This document shows positions 1-10,020 of a stretch of DNA of 56,482 nucleotides, one piece after another (position 1 is the first letter of the stretch; the number at the start of each line of letters is the position of its first letter). The stretch is taken from NCBI GenBank assembly GCA_016191015.1, contig JACPPM010000184.1, positions 1 to 56,482 on the forward strand, written 5' to 3'. This DNA is from Acidobacteriota bacterium. GTDB lineage: Bacteria > Acidobacteriota > CAIWXX01. Both the position numbers and the translations under genes were made by a program. The notes under the pieces were generated by a model, which searched no databases, was not told the origin of the DNA, and was given only the letters and a program-made list of their open reading frames with translations.

Positions 1-120
1 AATCCATGTGGGAGTACATACCATTTCACAGATTGACTCGCAGATGTCGCCGATTGCTTCGCGCCGACCCGAGAGTGAGGAGCAAGTTGCTCGTCGGTTG
101 AATGCTGGAAGAATCTGCGT

Positions 121-204
121 AATCTGCGCGGAAATCTGCGCCAACTGCGGTTTCGCACGGAACGGCCTCGCCCGCGTCGGCGCCTCCGCCTTGCCGCAGC
201 CCTG
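121..204 (+). repeat. 84-bp dispersed intergenic repeat, copy 1
   Basis: aatctgcgcggaaatctgcgcc...ttgccgcagccctg; reverse complement closely matches 4258-4341 and 18337-18420 over the same 84-bp length. Confidence 0.9.
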
Positions 205-374
205 ACCCCCACCCCTGTTCAATCCTCCCGGATCTACGGCCAACGCAGGCTCTCCGGGAGAGAGAGGGGCTCCAGAACACGGCATTGACACCGCGCATGG
301 CCGAGTCTAAATTTGAATCGGGCAGTGTCGACGTAGACCAACGAGCGAAACAGGAAGACGAAGGAGATCAGAGA

Positions 375-683
375 ATGGGACAGTACAAGAGGGCGCTTGG
401 CGTATCGGATCTGCAACCAGGGCACGCTGTAACTGTCGCGGTTGACGGAATCGAGGTGGCGGTTTTCAACGTCGATGGGAGATTCTATGCGTTGCAGAAC
501 GCGTGTCCGCACCGAGGCGGTCCGCTCGGCGATGGCGATCTTGAAGGCAGCATCGTGACCTGCCCATGGCACGGGTGGGAGTGGGACGTCACGAGCGGGT
601 CCGGCGCGGAAGATGCCAGCGTCAAGACGAAAGCGTATCAGGTGAAGGTGGAAGGGGACGAGGTGCTCGTTCTGGTCGAGTAG
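375..683 (+). CDS. Rieske (2Fe-2S) ferredoxin-like protein
   Basis: CPHRGGPLGDG...CPWHGWEWDV Rieske motifs; ATG at 375 after aaggagatcagaga. Confidence 0.9.
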   Translation: MGQYKRALGVSDLQPGHAVTVAVDGIEVAVFNVDGRFYALQNACPHRGGPLGDGDLEGSIVTCPWHGWEWDVTSGSGAEDASVKTKAYQVKVEGDEVLVLVE

Positions 684-719
684 AAGAGGTCCGATGGTGC
701 GGCCGCGAGGGATCTCCGG

Positions 720-1106
720 CTATCGGCCATCACCGCTTGTCCCGGCCGGCGCATCGCTGAGGGTCACGAGCGTCTTGCCGAGATCGACCAGCTCTCCTTC
801 GGCACAATGAACCGCATCGACCCTGCCGTCGTGAGGTGACGCCAACCGGTACTCCATCTTCATCGCCTCGAGAATGACGAGCACGTCACCCTCGCGCACG
901 TCCATCCCCGCCGCCGCCGGCACCCTCACGACTTTCCCCGTCATCGGCGCCCGTACTTCATCTTCACTCAATCCCCGCGCCGCATCCCTCCGCTCATGCG
1001 GCACAAACACAGTGCGTCCCCGCCAGCCGATCCATACCCCCGCCGCCGTGCGCTCGACCGCCACACGGCAGACCTTGCCCGCGATCTCCACCGTGGTCCA
1101 GCTCAT
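720..1106 (-). CDS. biotin carboxyl carrier (biotinyl) subunit of acyl-CoA carboxylase
   Basis: VLVILEAMKMEYRLASPHDGRV biotinylation motif; ATG overlaps the upstream stop (ATGA). Confidence 0.88.
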   Translation of the reverse strand: MSWTTVEIAGKVCRVAVERTAAGVWIGWRGRTVFVPHERRDAARGLSEDEVRAPMTGKVVRVPAAAGMDVREGDVLVILEAMKMEYRLASPHDGRVDAVHCAEGELVDLGKTLVTLSDAPAGTSGDGR

Positions 1107-2566
1107 GCGCCCATCCTGAATCCACCTAGCGCGTGCCAGGGCGAGTACTGGTCGCACAGCGCGCCGCCGGCTGTGCGCAGAACCGCAGGCGTATGAGCGG
1201 ACCGTGCGGCCAGCTGGAGCACCTCCGCGGGCACCGCGGCCGGCTCCCAGCTCCTCGATTCGATCGTGGTCGTGTGAGTCGCACCACTCCTGAGCTCCTC
1301 ACTCTCAAGCAATTGGATGATGAACGCCTGGCTGGTGTGCACGCCGAGGATGGTCGTTTCGCGGAGCGCGGTGACGAGTCGCCGGCGGGCCTGCTCGCGG
1401 TCCTGGCCCCAACAGATGATCTTGGCGAGGAGCGAGTCGTAGAATGGATGGACCTCGGATCCCTGCACAATACCGGAGTCGATTCTGGTCTGAGGGCGCG
1501 TGGGCCAGTCGAGCATCAGGATCTTGCCGGTTGACGGCAGAAACTGACTATAAGGATCTTCAGCATTCAGCCGTGCTTCGATCGCATGCCCACGCGGGTC
1601 CGGGGGGACCGGGAGGGCCCCACCGCTGGCGATCTCGATCTGGGAGCGCACCAGATCGAGCCCAGTCACAGCCTCCGTCACCGGATGTTCGACTTGCAGC
1701 CGCGTGTTCACTTCGAGGAAGTAGAAGGCGCCGTCCGGCCCCACGAGGAACTCGACGGTGCCCGCATTGGCGTAGCCCGTCGCCGCGGCGAGTTTCACCG
1801 CTGCCTCACAGAGCCTCGAGCGGGTGCGCGCATCGATCCCCGGCGACGGGGACTCCTCAATGACCTTCTGGTATCTTCGCTGAAGGCTGCACTCACGTTC
1901 CCCCAGCGCGACAGCTCCGACTCCGTCTCCGAGGATCTGGACCTCGACGTGGCGCGCGGGATGGATGTATTTTTCCACGAGGAGGCGGTCGTCGGAGAAC
2001 GCTGCATGCGCTTCGCGTCTCGCCCCTGCGAATGCCTCCTTGATCTCCTCCCGCGAGTGGACGCGGCGCATTCCCTTACCGCCCCCTCCGCCGGCGGCCT
2101 TGATCAGGACCGGGTATCCGACGCGGTCTGCGGCCGCAGCGGCGGCATCGGGAGAGTCGCATTGGCGCGCGCCCGGGACCACCGGTACCCCGATATCCTC
2201 GGCCGCCTTCCGCGCGGCCCGCTTGTCCCCGAGGGCCCGCATCGCTGCCGGAGATGGGCCAATGAAGACCAGACCGGCGTCCTCGCAGGCTGCTGCGAAC
2301 TGTGCGTTCTCGGCCAGGAACCCATAGCCGGGATGGACGGCCGATGCGCCCGCGCGCTGGCCGGCGGTGATGATCAGAGTCGCATCGAGGTAGCTGCGCG
2401 GCGCTCCGAGGCCCACCGCTTCATCTGCCATCCACACATGCGGGGCATCCCGATCGACGTCGGAATGTACCGCCAGCGATGCGATACCCATCTCGCGAAG
2501 GGTCCTGATGACGCGGCAGGCGATCTCGCCTCGATTCGCGACCAGGACCTTGCGAATAGCTCTCAT
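1103..2566 (-). CDS. acyl-CoA carboxylase, biotin carboxylase subunit
   Basis: MRAIRKVLVANRGEIACRVIRT, GGGGKGMR, EVNTRLQVEHPVTE motifs. Confidence 0.93.
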   Translation of the reverse strand: MRAIRKVLVANRGEIACRVIRTLREMGIASLAVHSDVDRDAPHVWMADEAVGLGAPRSYLDATLIITAGQRAGASAVHPGYGFLAENAQFAAACEDAGLVFIGPSPAAMRALGDKRAARKAAEDIGVPVVPGARQCDSPDAAAAAADRVGYPVLIKAAGGGGGKGMRRVHSREEIKEAFAGARREAHAAFSDDRLLVEKYIHPARHVEVQILGDGVGAVALGERECSLQRRYQKVIEESPSPGIDARTRSRLCEAAVKLAAATGYANAGTVEFLVGPDGAFYFLEVNTRLQVEHPVTEAVTGLDLVRSQIEIASGGALPVPPDPRGHAIEARLNAEDPYSQFLPSTGKILMLDWPTRPQTRIDSGIVQGSEVHPFYDSLLAKIICWGQDREQARRRLVTALRETTILGVHTSQAFIIQLLESEELRSGATHTTTIESRSWEPAAVPAEVLQLAARSAHTPAVLRTAGGALCDQYSPWHALGGFRMGA

Positions 2567-2574
2567 CGCCCGCG

Positions 2575-4182
2575 TTACATGCGAAACACAGGCGCGCTGC
2601 TGGGTTCGACCGGCGCGTTGAGGGCCGCTGAGAGCGCGAGTGCGACGATTGTTCGAGTCTCCGCCGGGTCGATGATTCCGTCGTCCCACAGGTGTGAGGT
2701 GCCGAAGTACGGGTCGCCCTCCCGTTCGTATTTCTCGAGAACGGGCTGAGCGATCTTCTGGGCCTCCTCGTGCGAGAGCGTCTTCCCATCTCGCGCAAGC
2801 TGTTCGCGCTTGACCTGCACGAGAACGCTGGCGGCCTGTTCGGCCCCCATCACTGAAATCCTCGCATTCGGCCACGTGAAGAGGAACCGGGGCCGGTAGC
2901 CGCGGCCGCACATCGCGTAGTTGCCCGCTCCGTGGGAAGCTCCGATGATCACCGTGATGCGCGGGACGGCCGCGGTTGCCACGGCCTGGACCATCTTGGC
3001 GCCGTCCTTTGCAATCCCGCCCTGCTCATACCGCCTCCCCACCATGAAGCCGGTGATGTTCTGGAGGAAGAGGAGGGGGATCTTACGCTGCGAACAGATC
3101 TGGACGAAGTGGGCGCCTTTCAGCGCGCTCTCGCTGAAAAGCACGCCGTTGTTCGCGACGATCCCCACTGGGTACCCCATCCAGCGGGCGAAGCCGCAGA
3201 CAAGCGTCGGGCCGTAATTCGCCTTGTACTCGTGGAAGCGGCTTCCGTCCACGAGGCGCGCGAGCAACTCGTGCACCTCATACGGATGCCGCGTATCAGT
3301 GGGCAGGATGCCGTAGATCTCCTCGGCCGGATATATCGGCTCCTCCGGCGGCACAAGGTCCAGCTCGACTCGCTTCACCGTGTTGAGGTTCTCCACAACG
3401 TTGCGGCAGATGTGGAGTGCCTCTTCTTCGCTCGAGGCCAGGTGATCGGTGACGCCGGAAATGCGCGAGTGCATTTCACCGCCGCCCAGATCCTCGGGCG
3501 TGACGTCCTCGCCGGTGGCCGCTTTCACAAGCGGCGGGCCGGCCAGGTAGATCGTTCCTGCGCCTTTGACGATGATGTTCTCGTCGGACATAGCCGGAAC
3601 GTAGGCGCCGCCGGCCGTGCACATACCGAGCACGACGGCGACCTGCGGGATGCCGAGCGACGACATGATCGCCTGGTTGTAAAAGATGCGGCCGAAGTGC
3701 TCCTTGTCGGGGAACACGTCGGCCTGCAGAGGCAGGAACACACCTCCCGAGTCGACGAGGTAGATCGTGGAGAGGCGATTGTCGAGCGCCACCTCCTGAG
3801 CCCGAATGTGCTTCTTGATCGTCTCGGGGAAGTACGTGCCGCCTTTCACCGTGGAGTCATTGGCCACGATCATGCACTCACGTCCGGCCACCATCCCGAC
3901 TCCTGTGACGATTCCCGCCGACGGGATCTCGTTCTTGTGGAGGTTCCAGGCGGCGAGCGCGGAGAGCTCGAGAAACGGCGTCTCAGGGTCGATCAGCTTC
4001 TCGATGCGTTCGCGCGCCAGCAGCTTCCCGCGCTTCCGTTGGGTCGCAACCGCCTCAGCCGATCCCCCACGCTGCACCTGCGCCAGCCGCTCGCGAAGCC
4101 TCTCCCTGAGCCTCTGGTGATGCTCGCTGGCCGCCTTGAACTCGGGTGAGCTCGTGCGAATGTGGCTACGCAGGATGTCCAT
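2575..4182 (-). CDS. acyl-CoA carboxylase carboxyltransferase subunit (methylcrotonyl-CoA carboxylase beta-like)
   Basis: Full-length carboxyltransferase: [46 protein letters not shown]. Confidence 0.92.
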   Translation of the reverse strand: MDILRSHIRTSSPEFKAASEHHQRLRERLRERLAQVQRGGSAEAVATQRKRGKLLARERIEKLIDPETPFLELSALAAWNLHKNEIPSAGIVTGVGMVAGRECMIVANDSTVKGGTYFPETIKKHIRAQEVALDNRLSTIYLVDSGGVFLPLQADVFPDKEHFGRIFYNQAIMSSLGIPQVAVVLGMCTAGGAYVPAMSDENIIVKGAGTIYLAGPPLVKAATGEDVTPEDLGGGEMHSRISGVTDHLASSEEEALHICRNVVENLNTVKRVELDLVPPEEPIYPAEEIYGILPTDTRHPYEVHELLARLVDGSRFHEYKANYGPTLVCGFARWMGYPVGIVANNGVLFSESALKGAHFVQICSQRKIPLLFLQNITGFMVGRRYEQGGIAKDGAKMVQAVATAAVPRITVIIGASHGAGNYAMCGRGYRPRFLFTWPNARISVMGAEQAASVLVQVKREQLARDGKTLSHEEAQKIAQPVLEKYEREGDPYFGTSHLWDDGIIDPAETRTIVALALSAALNAPVEPSSAPVFRM

Positions 4183-4257
4183 CTATCCTCTCCAATACAA
4201 GATCGTCCATCTTATGCCGGAGAGCGGCGCGGCGACAAGGGCGGCGATCATGCCTGA

Positions 4258-4341
4258 CAGGGCTGCGGCAAAGTCGAGGCGCCGACTCGGGCGAGGCCGT
4301 TCCGTGCGAAACCGCAGATGGCGCAGGTTTCCGCGCAGATT
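4258..4341 (-). repeat. 84-bp dispersed intergenic repeat, copy 2
   Basis: cagggctgcggcaaagtcgaggcgccgactcggg... ; near-identical to 18337-18420. Confidence 0.92.
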
Positions 4342-4345
4342 TCCG

Positions 4346-4897
4346 TCAGGACTCGACCTGCGACGGATCGAGCTCGCGGGTCACGGTGTAGGACCAGAAG
4401 CCGATCATCCCTCCGGTCATGCTGATCCATTCATCCAGGTGCTCCTCGACATAGGTCGGGGTGCCGTCGAGGAGCTCGATGGTCGCGTCGGCGAACTGAA
4501 CGAGCTCGGTGACGTGCCACGACCACTCACGCTTTCCGAGGATGTCCCTGTTGTGGTATCTCCCCTCGCCCCCGCCCTTCGCAATCCGAGCCACGACGAT
4601 CCGGCTCGTGACGGACTCAGGATCTTCGATGATCGCACGGGCCATGGTGATGTCCTCGGCGCGAGTGAGGGGAAGCACGTACGAGTCGCCATGGGTTGGG
4701 CTCGATACGAGAAAGTAGGCTGCCTTGGGGATCAGGGTGTCGTTGCACCGAGCGGCGAAAAGGCTGAACCAGATAAGGCAAAAGACAAAGCCCTTTCGCG
4801 GACCCGCCTGCACCGCTCCCTTACGGTCGCGGCTCCATGAGGAAAGAGCAGGCGGGCGCGTGAGCATGCGGCCGGGCCAACTACACCCCACGCGCAT
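4346..4897 (-). CDS. BP74_N-like domain protein, function unknown
   Basis: TIELLDGTPTYVEEHLDEW...GFWSYTVTREL resembles the BP74 (calcium-dependent cell adhesion N-terminal) pattern; true start uncertain. Confidence 0.55.
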   Translation of the reverse strand: MRVGCSWPGRMLTRPPALSSWSRDRKGAVQAGPRKGFVFCLIWFSLFAARCNDTLIPKAAYFLVSSPTHGDSYVLPLTRAEDITMARAIIEDPESVTSRIVVARIAKGGGEGRYHNRDILGKREWSWHVTELVQFADATIELLDGTPTYVEEHLDEWISMTGGMIGFWSYTVTRELDPSQVES

Positions 4898-5522
4898 CAG
4901 GTCCCCAAATCAGTTTGTGCAACTGCACTTGCAGTCTGGCCTGGATTCCGCTCGCCAGCATCCAGCCGGCAAGCTGCTCGAGCGGCAGCGATCCCCAGAC
5001 CGGTGAGAAAATCAATCCGCATCGCCCGTCCAGCGCGTGGGAGCGGATCACGTCGAGGGCGAATTCGAAATCCGCTCGATCCTTCACGACGAACTTGATA
5101 TCGTCCGCGGCCTGGATGTGGCGGAAGTTTTCGAACAGATTCCCGGCGGCTTCGCCGCTGCCGGGACACTTCACGTCCAGGACCTTCACGACCGATGGCG
5201 GCACATCCCCGATCGGCAGCGCACCGCTGGTCTCGAGCAGGACCCGGTACCCGCTTTCCAGAAGGTTTCTGAGAAGATCGATGCAGCCCGGCTGCAGCAG
5301 GGGCTCACCCCCCGTGACCTCGACCAAGCTGCATCGATAGCGGGACAACTCGCCCATGATCTCCTCGATGCTCATCGCGCTTCCTTCGCCGAACGCGTAC
5401 TCGGTGTCACACCAGGTGCACCGAAGGTTGCACCCGGCCAGCCGCACGAAGGCGCAGGGGAATCCCATCCACCGGCTTTCACCCTGGATGCTGTAGAAGA
5501 TCTCGTTCACGTACAAGGTCAC
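4881..5522 (-). CDS. queE: 7-carboxy-7-deazaguanine synthase (radical SAM)
   Basis: VNEIFYSIQGESRWMGFPCAFVRLAGCNLRCTWCDTEYAFGEG. Confidence 0.9.
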   Translation of the reverse strand: MTLYVNEIFYSIQGESRWMGFPCAFVRLAGCNLRCTWCDTEYAFGEGSAMSIEEIMGELSRYRCSLVEVTGGEPLLQPGCIDLLRNLLESGYRVLLETSGALPIGDVPPSVVKVLDVKCPGSGEAAGNLFENFRHIQAADDIKFVVKDRADFEFALDVIRSHALDGRCGLIFSPVWGSLPLEQLAGWMLASGIQARLQVQLHKLIWGPDARGV

Positions 5523-5638
5523 CTCCCGATCATAAGGGATCGCGGGTGAAGTATGAAGGTGCGACGATACGTGTGCGTGGACCCGATGAACGTTCCTTGG
5601 TTAGTGTATGCTAACCGAGAGAGAGGAGCGGAGAGAGC

Positions 5639-6454
5639 GTGAGCCTCGTGGAGCGTTTTGAGCATGGAGGGGTCGAGGGGCTGCGAGTCGGCCGGTTCAC
5701 TTCCCGGATCAACACGACCTGCATCGTGTATCGAATCGGAAACACGGTCATCGATGCCGGACCGCCGAACCAGTGGCGGCTGGTCAGGCAATTCCTGTCT
5801 GAACGCCAAGTGGGGCGTCTCCTGATCACGCACCACCACGAGGACCACGGCGGCAATGGTGCGGCGATTCGCAGGGAATTCGGCGCGCGAGTGCTCGTCC
5901 ACCCCGCCGGGCGGCCGTTCCTGGCGCGCGGATTCGAAGTGCATCTCTATCGCCGGCTCGTCTGGGGTAAGCCGCCTTTATTCGAACCCGAAGACATGCC
6001 TGATGAGGTTCGCACGGAAGACGGCGTGCGGTTGAGGGCGATTCACACTCCCGGCCACGCCGAGGACCTCGCCTGCTACATCGAGCCGGACCGCGGATGG
6101 CTCTTCACCGGCGACCTCTTCATCGCCGCAAAACCCCGCTACCTGCGGAGTGATGAGGATCCCATTCGAGAGATCGAAAGCCTGCGCGTCGTTCTCACCC
6201 ACGATTTCGAAACCGTTTATTGCGCACATCGCGGCGTCGTCACCGATGGCCGCGCCGCCATTCAGGCCAAGCTGGACTACCTGATCTCACTCCGCGAACA
6301 GGTCCGGGACCTTCGCCGACAGGGGGTGCAGATCGGCGAGATCACCCGCAGACTGCTTGGTCCCGAAGACCTCCTCACCTGGGTCAGCCGAGGCCATTTC
6401 TCAAAGCGCAACCTGGTTGAAGCCATGGCCCGGAACGGCTCACACGTCGACTGA
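5639..6454 (+). CDS. MBL-fold metallo-hydrolase
   Basis: LLITHHHEDHGGNG; TPGHAEDLACYIEPDRGWLFTGDLF; GTG start. Confidence 0.88.
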   Translation: MSLVERFEHGGVEGLRVGRFTSRINTTCIVYRIGNTVIDAGPPNQWRLVRQFLSERQVGRLLITHHHEDHGGNGAAIRREFGARVLVHPAGRPFLARGFEVHLYRRLVWGKPPLFEPEDMPDEVRTEDGVRLRAIHTPGHAEDLACYIEPDRGWLFTGDLFIAAKPRYLRSDEDPIREIESLRVVLTHDFETVYCAHRGVVTDGRAAIQAKLDYLISLREQVRDLRRQGVQIGEITRRLLGPEDLLTWVSRGHFSKRNLVEAMARNGSHVD

Positions 6455-6518
6455 GATCGGCCGTCGCCCGCCGCACCTCGCCCGTGAAAACGAGGCAACG
6501 AGCCAATGGCTCAAAGTC

Positions 6519-8201
6519 TCAGTTTCTCCTACTCTTGATCGCGGTCAGTGCGCGTCTTGCGTCGTTGCGAACTTCCGCTGAAGGATCCTTACGGGAGAGA
6601 AGGTCGAGTGACTTCAGGTGTGAGGAGCTCCCTGACTGCGCGAGAACAAGGCAGGCGGCGCGACGGATGTCGGTCAAGGGACTCCCGAGAGCGGCCGCCA
6701 CGATCTTCAGAGAATCCGGAGAGTGAAGGCGTCCGAGCTGCTTGAGCGCTTCCGTCGAAAACGGCGGTCTGTCCAGCTTGGCGACGGCGCCGAGCGCCGC
6801 CGTGACGTCCGGCGAGCTGCTGAAGCTGCCGGCGACGGCAATGAGTGCGAGGGCCTCGTCGGGACTCTGTTCCAGCCCCGACTGCATCAACCCGCTCAGT
6901 TTCGTCAGCACGTAGCTTTCGGATTCAGCCCCACCGGCCTCACCCAGAGCGACGATCGCCGCCGGGTCTCCCTTCTCGGCTTCCTGGCGGACGACGGGAA
7001 GCGTCGTTGCATCCTTCGTGGCTGCAAGCGCGCGCAGAACGGCCTCCCGATAGCGGTTGTTCGTGGCGACGGCGAGCATCGCCTGAAGCTCAGCTGCGTA
7101 CCTCTTGTCGGGATGCCCCGCCAGCCAATCCAAAAGATAGGCGCGGCTTTCGATAGTTCGGCCGGTGTCCTCCAACAGAAACGCAGCCGAAGGCTGCAGG
7201 AGGATCGCGATGAGCGGGGCAATCCGATCGGGAGGAAAACGAAGTAGCGCGCGCAGGGCGTGGCCTCGCAGACGGTCGCGGGCGGGGACATCCGGTATCT
7301 CATTGCTAGTCGGGGGGAGAATCTGCTGAGCTGCCTGCAACGCCTCCTCCTGCTTGAGCAGCGACAGCGCCTCCAGCGCCAGACATCGCTGCGGCTCATC
7401 ACCGGTCTTCAGCAAGGCGGCCAGCGCCGGGACGCAGGTGACGTCGCCCGAACGGCCGATCACGCCGGCTATCCGGAGTCTGTCTTCGAAAGCGGGGACG
7501 AGATCCAGATTCGCGATAAGGCTTCCGGAGATTCGGGTCGATCGTGCGAGAAGGCCGGCCGATTCGATGGCCTGCTCGAACGCCGGCCGGTTGCGTTCCT
7601 GCACCAGGGCCTTCACGAAAAGCTCCTTGTGCTCAGTGAGCGATAACTTGCCGGCCAGATAAAAGCCCAGCTCTCGGTCGACCGCACGCAGGCCCGTCAG
7701 GAGACCCGGCAACATCCTGCTCACGCGCGCCCTGTCCTTGACGGCTTCCAACGCCGCCTCGACGATCCACAGCGCTCTCTCGCTGTTCTCCTTCTGCTTG
7801 CGCATGATGACATCGATCGAAGCGTCGTCACCTCGCCGCGCAAGCATGAGGCAGATCTCTTTCTGGAAAGACTCGTTGAAGCGCTCTACCGGTGTCCGCA
7901 AAAGCAATGCGAATTCTCCCAGCGCATCCACGGGATAGGCCGCCAGCAACCTTCCAGCGGCACTCAACCGGCGCGCCTGATCCGCACCCGTGTACATCTC
8001 TGATCGCAATTGCTCGAACGACTCGGCCGACATCGCCGCCGGGGCGGCCCCATGCCAAATCCAAAACGCCAGGACCGCGCAGGCGACTAGAACGTGACGC
8101 GCGGAGCGCGGAGCGTCGAGCGGCGAGCGCCCCGAGCGAAGCGAAGGGGCAAAGCACGACCGGCGTTTTCGGGAGGCAGTGAGGGTGTTGGCTGTGTTCA
8201 T
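6519..8201 (-). CDS. secreted/anchored HEAT-repeat protein
   Basis: N-terminal hydrophobic segment then repeated alpha-helical units (DVTCVPALAALLKTGDEPQRCLALEALSLL). Confidence 0.7.
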   Translation of the reverse strand: MNTANTLTASRKRRSCFAPSLRSGRSPLDAPRSARHVLVACAVLAFWIWHGAAPAAMSAESFEQLRSEMYTGADQARRLSAAGRLLAAYPVDALGEFALLLRTPVERFNESFQKEICLMLARRGDDASIDVIMRKQKENSERALWIVEAALEAVKDRARVSRMLPGLLTGLRAVDRELGFYLAGKLSLTEHKELFVKALVQERNRPAFEQAIESAGLLARSTRISGSLIANLDLVPAFEDRLRIAGVIGRSGDVTCVPALAALLKTGDEPQRCLALEALSLLKQEEALQAAQQILPPTSNEIPDVPARDRLRGHALRALLRFPPDRIAPLIAILLQPSAAFLLEDTGRTIESRAYLLDWLAGHPDKRYAAELQAMLAVATNNRYREAVLRALAATKDATTLPVVRQEAEKGDPAAIVALGEAGGAESESYVLTKLSGLMQSGLEQSPDEALALIAVAGSFSSSPDVTAALGAVAKLDRPPFSTEALKQLGRLHSPDSLKIVAAALGSPLTDIRRAACLVLAQSGSSSHLKSLDLLSRKDPSAEVRNDARRALTAIKSRRN

Positions 8202-8210
8202 CCGGTTCTA

Positions 8211-8246
8211 TTCCCTAGCCCCTAGCCCCCAGTCCCTAGCCCCTTC
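8211..8246. repeat. short-word tandem repeat (ccctagccc)
   Basis: ttccctagcccctagcccccagtccctagccccttcc. Confidence 0.75.
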
Positions 8247-8302
8247 CAAACCCTGGAACGTCAACTCCAACAAACCCTCCGTCAGTCAGGTCTGACGCGC
8301 GC

Positions 8303-8983
8303 TCACGACTGTGGCTGGAGGTGTTCCCAGACGAATCCCATAAGATCATCACCCACTGCAGCGCCTTTGACCCGAAACGAATAGACCTTGTCCATGCCCA
8401 GTTTCTTGGTGTCGTCCTCGTGCGTCCAGAACTTGACCACGGACGACCCCTCGCTCTCAGCCTTGCTCAGCTCGGTCCACTTGAGCCTTCGCGAGTCTTC
8501 CGGATCATCCGAAATGAATTCGACGCCGTCGGCGGTGACGGTGAGTTTCCCGTTGCAGCTCCCGACGAGGTGCTCATGGACGACCATGAGAACGTACGGC
8601 GGCCCCGCCGCGATTGTGGCGGCCGGCTGCCCGCTCTTGATCATGCCCTCGATGAAGCTCTCCGCCTCCTCGCTGATTCCAGCGCCCTTGATCGTGTATT
8701 TGTAGGCCCTGTCCATGCCGACCTTCTTGGGATCCTTTTCATACGTGAAGATCGTGATCTGCCCGGGGCCCGGTATCATCACGCTCTTGATGTCGGCGAA
8801 GGTCCAGTTGCGGCTGTCCTTGGGCTCCCCCGACACGAAACGGATACCGCGGTCGTAAACCCTGAACGCGCCCTGACAGCTCCCGATCACGTGAGCGTGG
8901 TCGGCCTGATAACTGTAGCGAGGCGTCTCATCGGCCCAGATCCCGGCTGCCGAGAAAACCAATGCAAAGAGAATATGTCTCAT
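8303..8983 (-). CDS. secreted protein with two copies of a ~95-aa domain
   Basis: HVIGSCQGAFRVYDRGIRFVSGEPKDSRNWTF...DPKKVGMDRAYKYTIKGA aligns with HLVGSCNGKLTVTADGVEFISDDPEDSRRLKW...DTKKLGMDKVYSFRVKGA; start MRHILFALVFSAAG. Confidence 0.75.
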   Translation of the reverse strand: MRHILFALVFSAAGIWADETPRYSYQADHAHVIGSCQGAFRVYDRGIRFVSGEPKDSRNWTFADIKSVMIPGPGQITIFTYEKDPKKVGMDRAYKYTIKGAGISEEAESFIEGMIKSGQPAATIAAGPPYVLMVVHEHLVGSCNGKLTVTADGVEFISDDPEDSRRLKWTELSKAESEGSSVVKFWTHEDDTKKLGMDKVYSFRVKGAAVGDDLMGFVWEHLQPQS

Positions 8984-9034
8984 GGGGTCACCCTCCTGAT
9001 CAGGGGAGATAGTAGGACAGTGTGGTCGGTGTTT

Positions 9035-9077
9035 ACAAATGCAAAATGCAAAATGCAAAAATGCAAAGTGCAAAATC
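9035..9077. repeat. short-word tandem repeat (aaaatgc)
   Basis: acaaatgcaaaatgcaaaatgcaaaaatgcaaagtgcaaaat. Confidence 0.8.
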
Positions 9078-9164
9078 AGGGAGAGAGGACTCGAGAGGGG
9101 GTGCGGCCAAGGGGATCGGGAGTTTTGCGGCAGGCTGGGCGCAAGACTATAATTCTCCAACACA

Positions 9165-10004
9165 ATGCAACAGGAAACGTACTGGAAGGCGGCGTCCCGG
9201 ATCCTGGGCGAACGCATCACGCGGTTCGTCCGGCTTTGCAGGAAGACGGCGTCGCGTGCGACGGAGGAGAACATCCATGACTTGAGGGTGAGCGCGCGGC
9301 GGCTGGCCGCGGCCCAGGCCGTCTTCGACCTGGAGGAGCTCGCCGATCTGAAGCGGGCCGCATCGCGGATCCGGCGCTCGATCGGCAAGATCCGCGATCT
9401 CGATGTGGCGATCGGCAACATCCGGCAGTTCGCTGAAGGTGTGGAGGATTCCGGAGAAATTGCCGGATGTGTGCGCCAGCTCTCATCGAACCGGCGGAGA
9501 ATTCTGAGAAAACTGCGTCCATCTCTTCGTTTGATGGTGCTCAAAGTTCCGCTCGTCGTGCCGCAGGGCGAGGAGCGTCCGTTCATGACCGAAGCGCGCG
9601 TGTACCTTCCCCCCTTGGTCGACGGCGCGCAGGGACTGGAGCTCGGGCTTCGGTCGCCGGAGAATTCCGGCCCGGTTCATAGGCTCCGGATCCGTATCAA
9701 GCGGCTCCGGTACCGCATCGAGCTCTTCGGGTCCGGACTCGACGACCGGAGCGAGCGATGGCTGGAGTCCTGCAAGCGGGTTCAGGACCGCCTGGGTGAC
9801 CTCCACGACCGCGACGTTCTGATCGGCATCCTCGAGAAGCGTTGGGAACAGCAGATCGGCCAGGGCCATGATGGCCGGGCGCTCAGCCGCCTTTTGGAAG
9901 ATGTCTGGAGGGACCGGCACCGGCGGAATGCAGAGATGCTCAGGACTCTCTCGCTTGGCTTTCTGGAAGAGATCCGGCAACGGGCCCTGGAGTTTCAGGT
10001 GTAG
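9165..10004 (+). CDS. CHAD domain protein
   Basis: [20 protein letters not shown]...[12 protein letters not shown]...[18 protein letters not shown]. Confidence 0.88.
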   Translation: MQQETYWKAASRILGERITRFVRLCRKTASRATEENIHDLRVSARRLAAAQAVFDLEELADLKRAASRIRRSIGKIRDLDVAIGNIRQFAEGVEDSGEIAGCVRQLSSNRRRILRKLRPSLRLMVLKVPLVVPQGEERPFMTEARVYLPPLVDGAQGLELGLRSPENSGPVHRLRIRIKRLRYRIELFGSGLDDRSERWLESCKRVQDRLGDLHDRDVLIGILEKRWEQQIGQGHDGRALSRLLEDVWRDRHRRNAEMLRTLSLGFLEEIRQRALEFQV

Positions 10005-10020
10005 AGGTGCGGAGTCGACA

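Noticed and set aside
1586-2749. 387-aa plus-strand ORF
   Set aside because: Antisense shadow of biotin carboxylase.
2932-4149. 405-aa plus-strand ORF opposite the carboxyltransferase gene
   Set aside because: Exact antisense of a well-supported conserved gene; a typical GC-rich shadow ORF.
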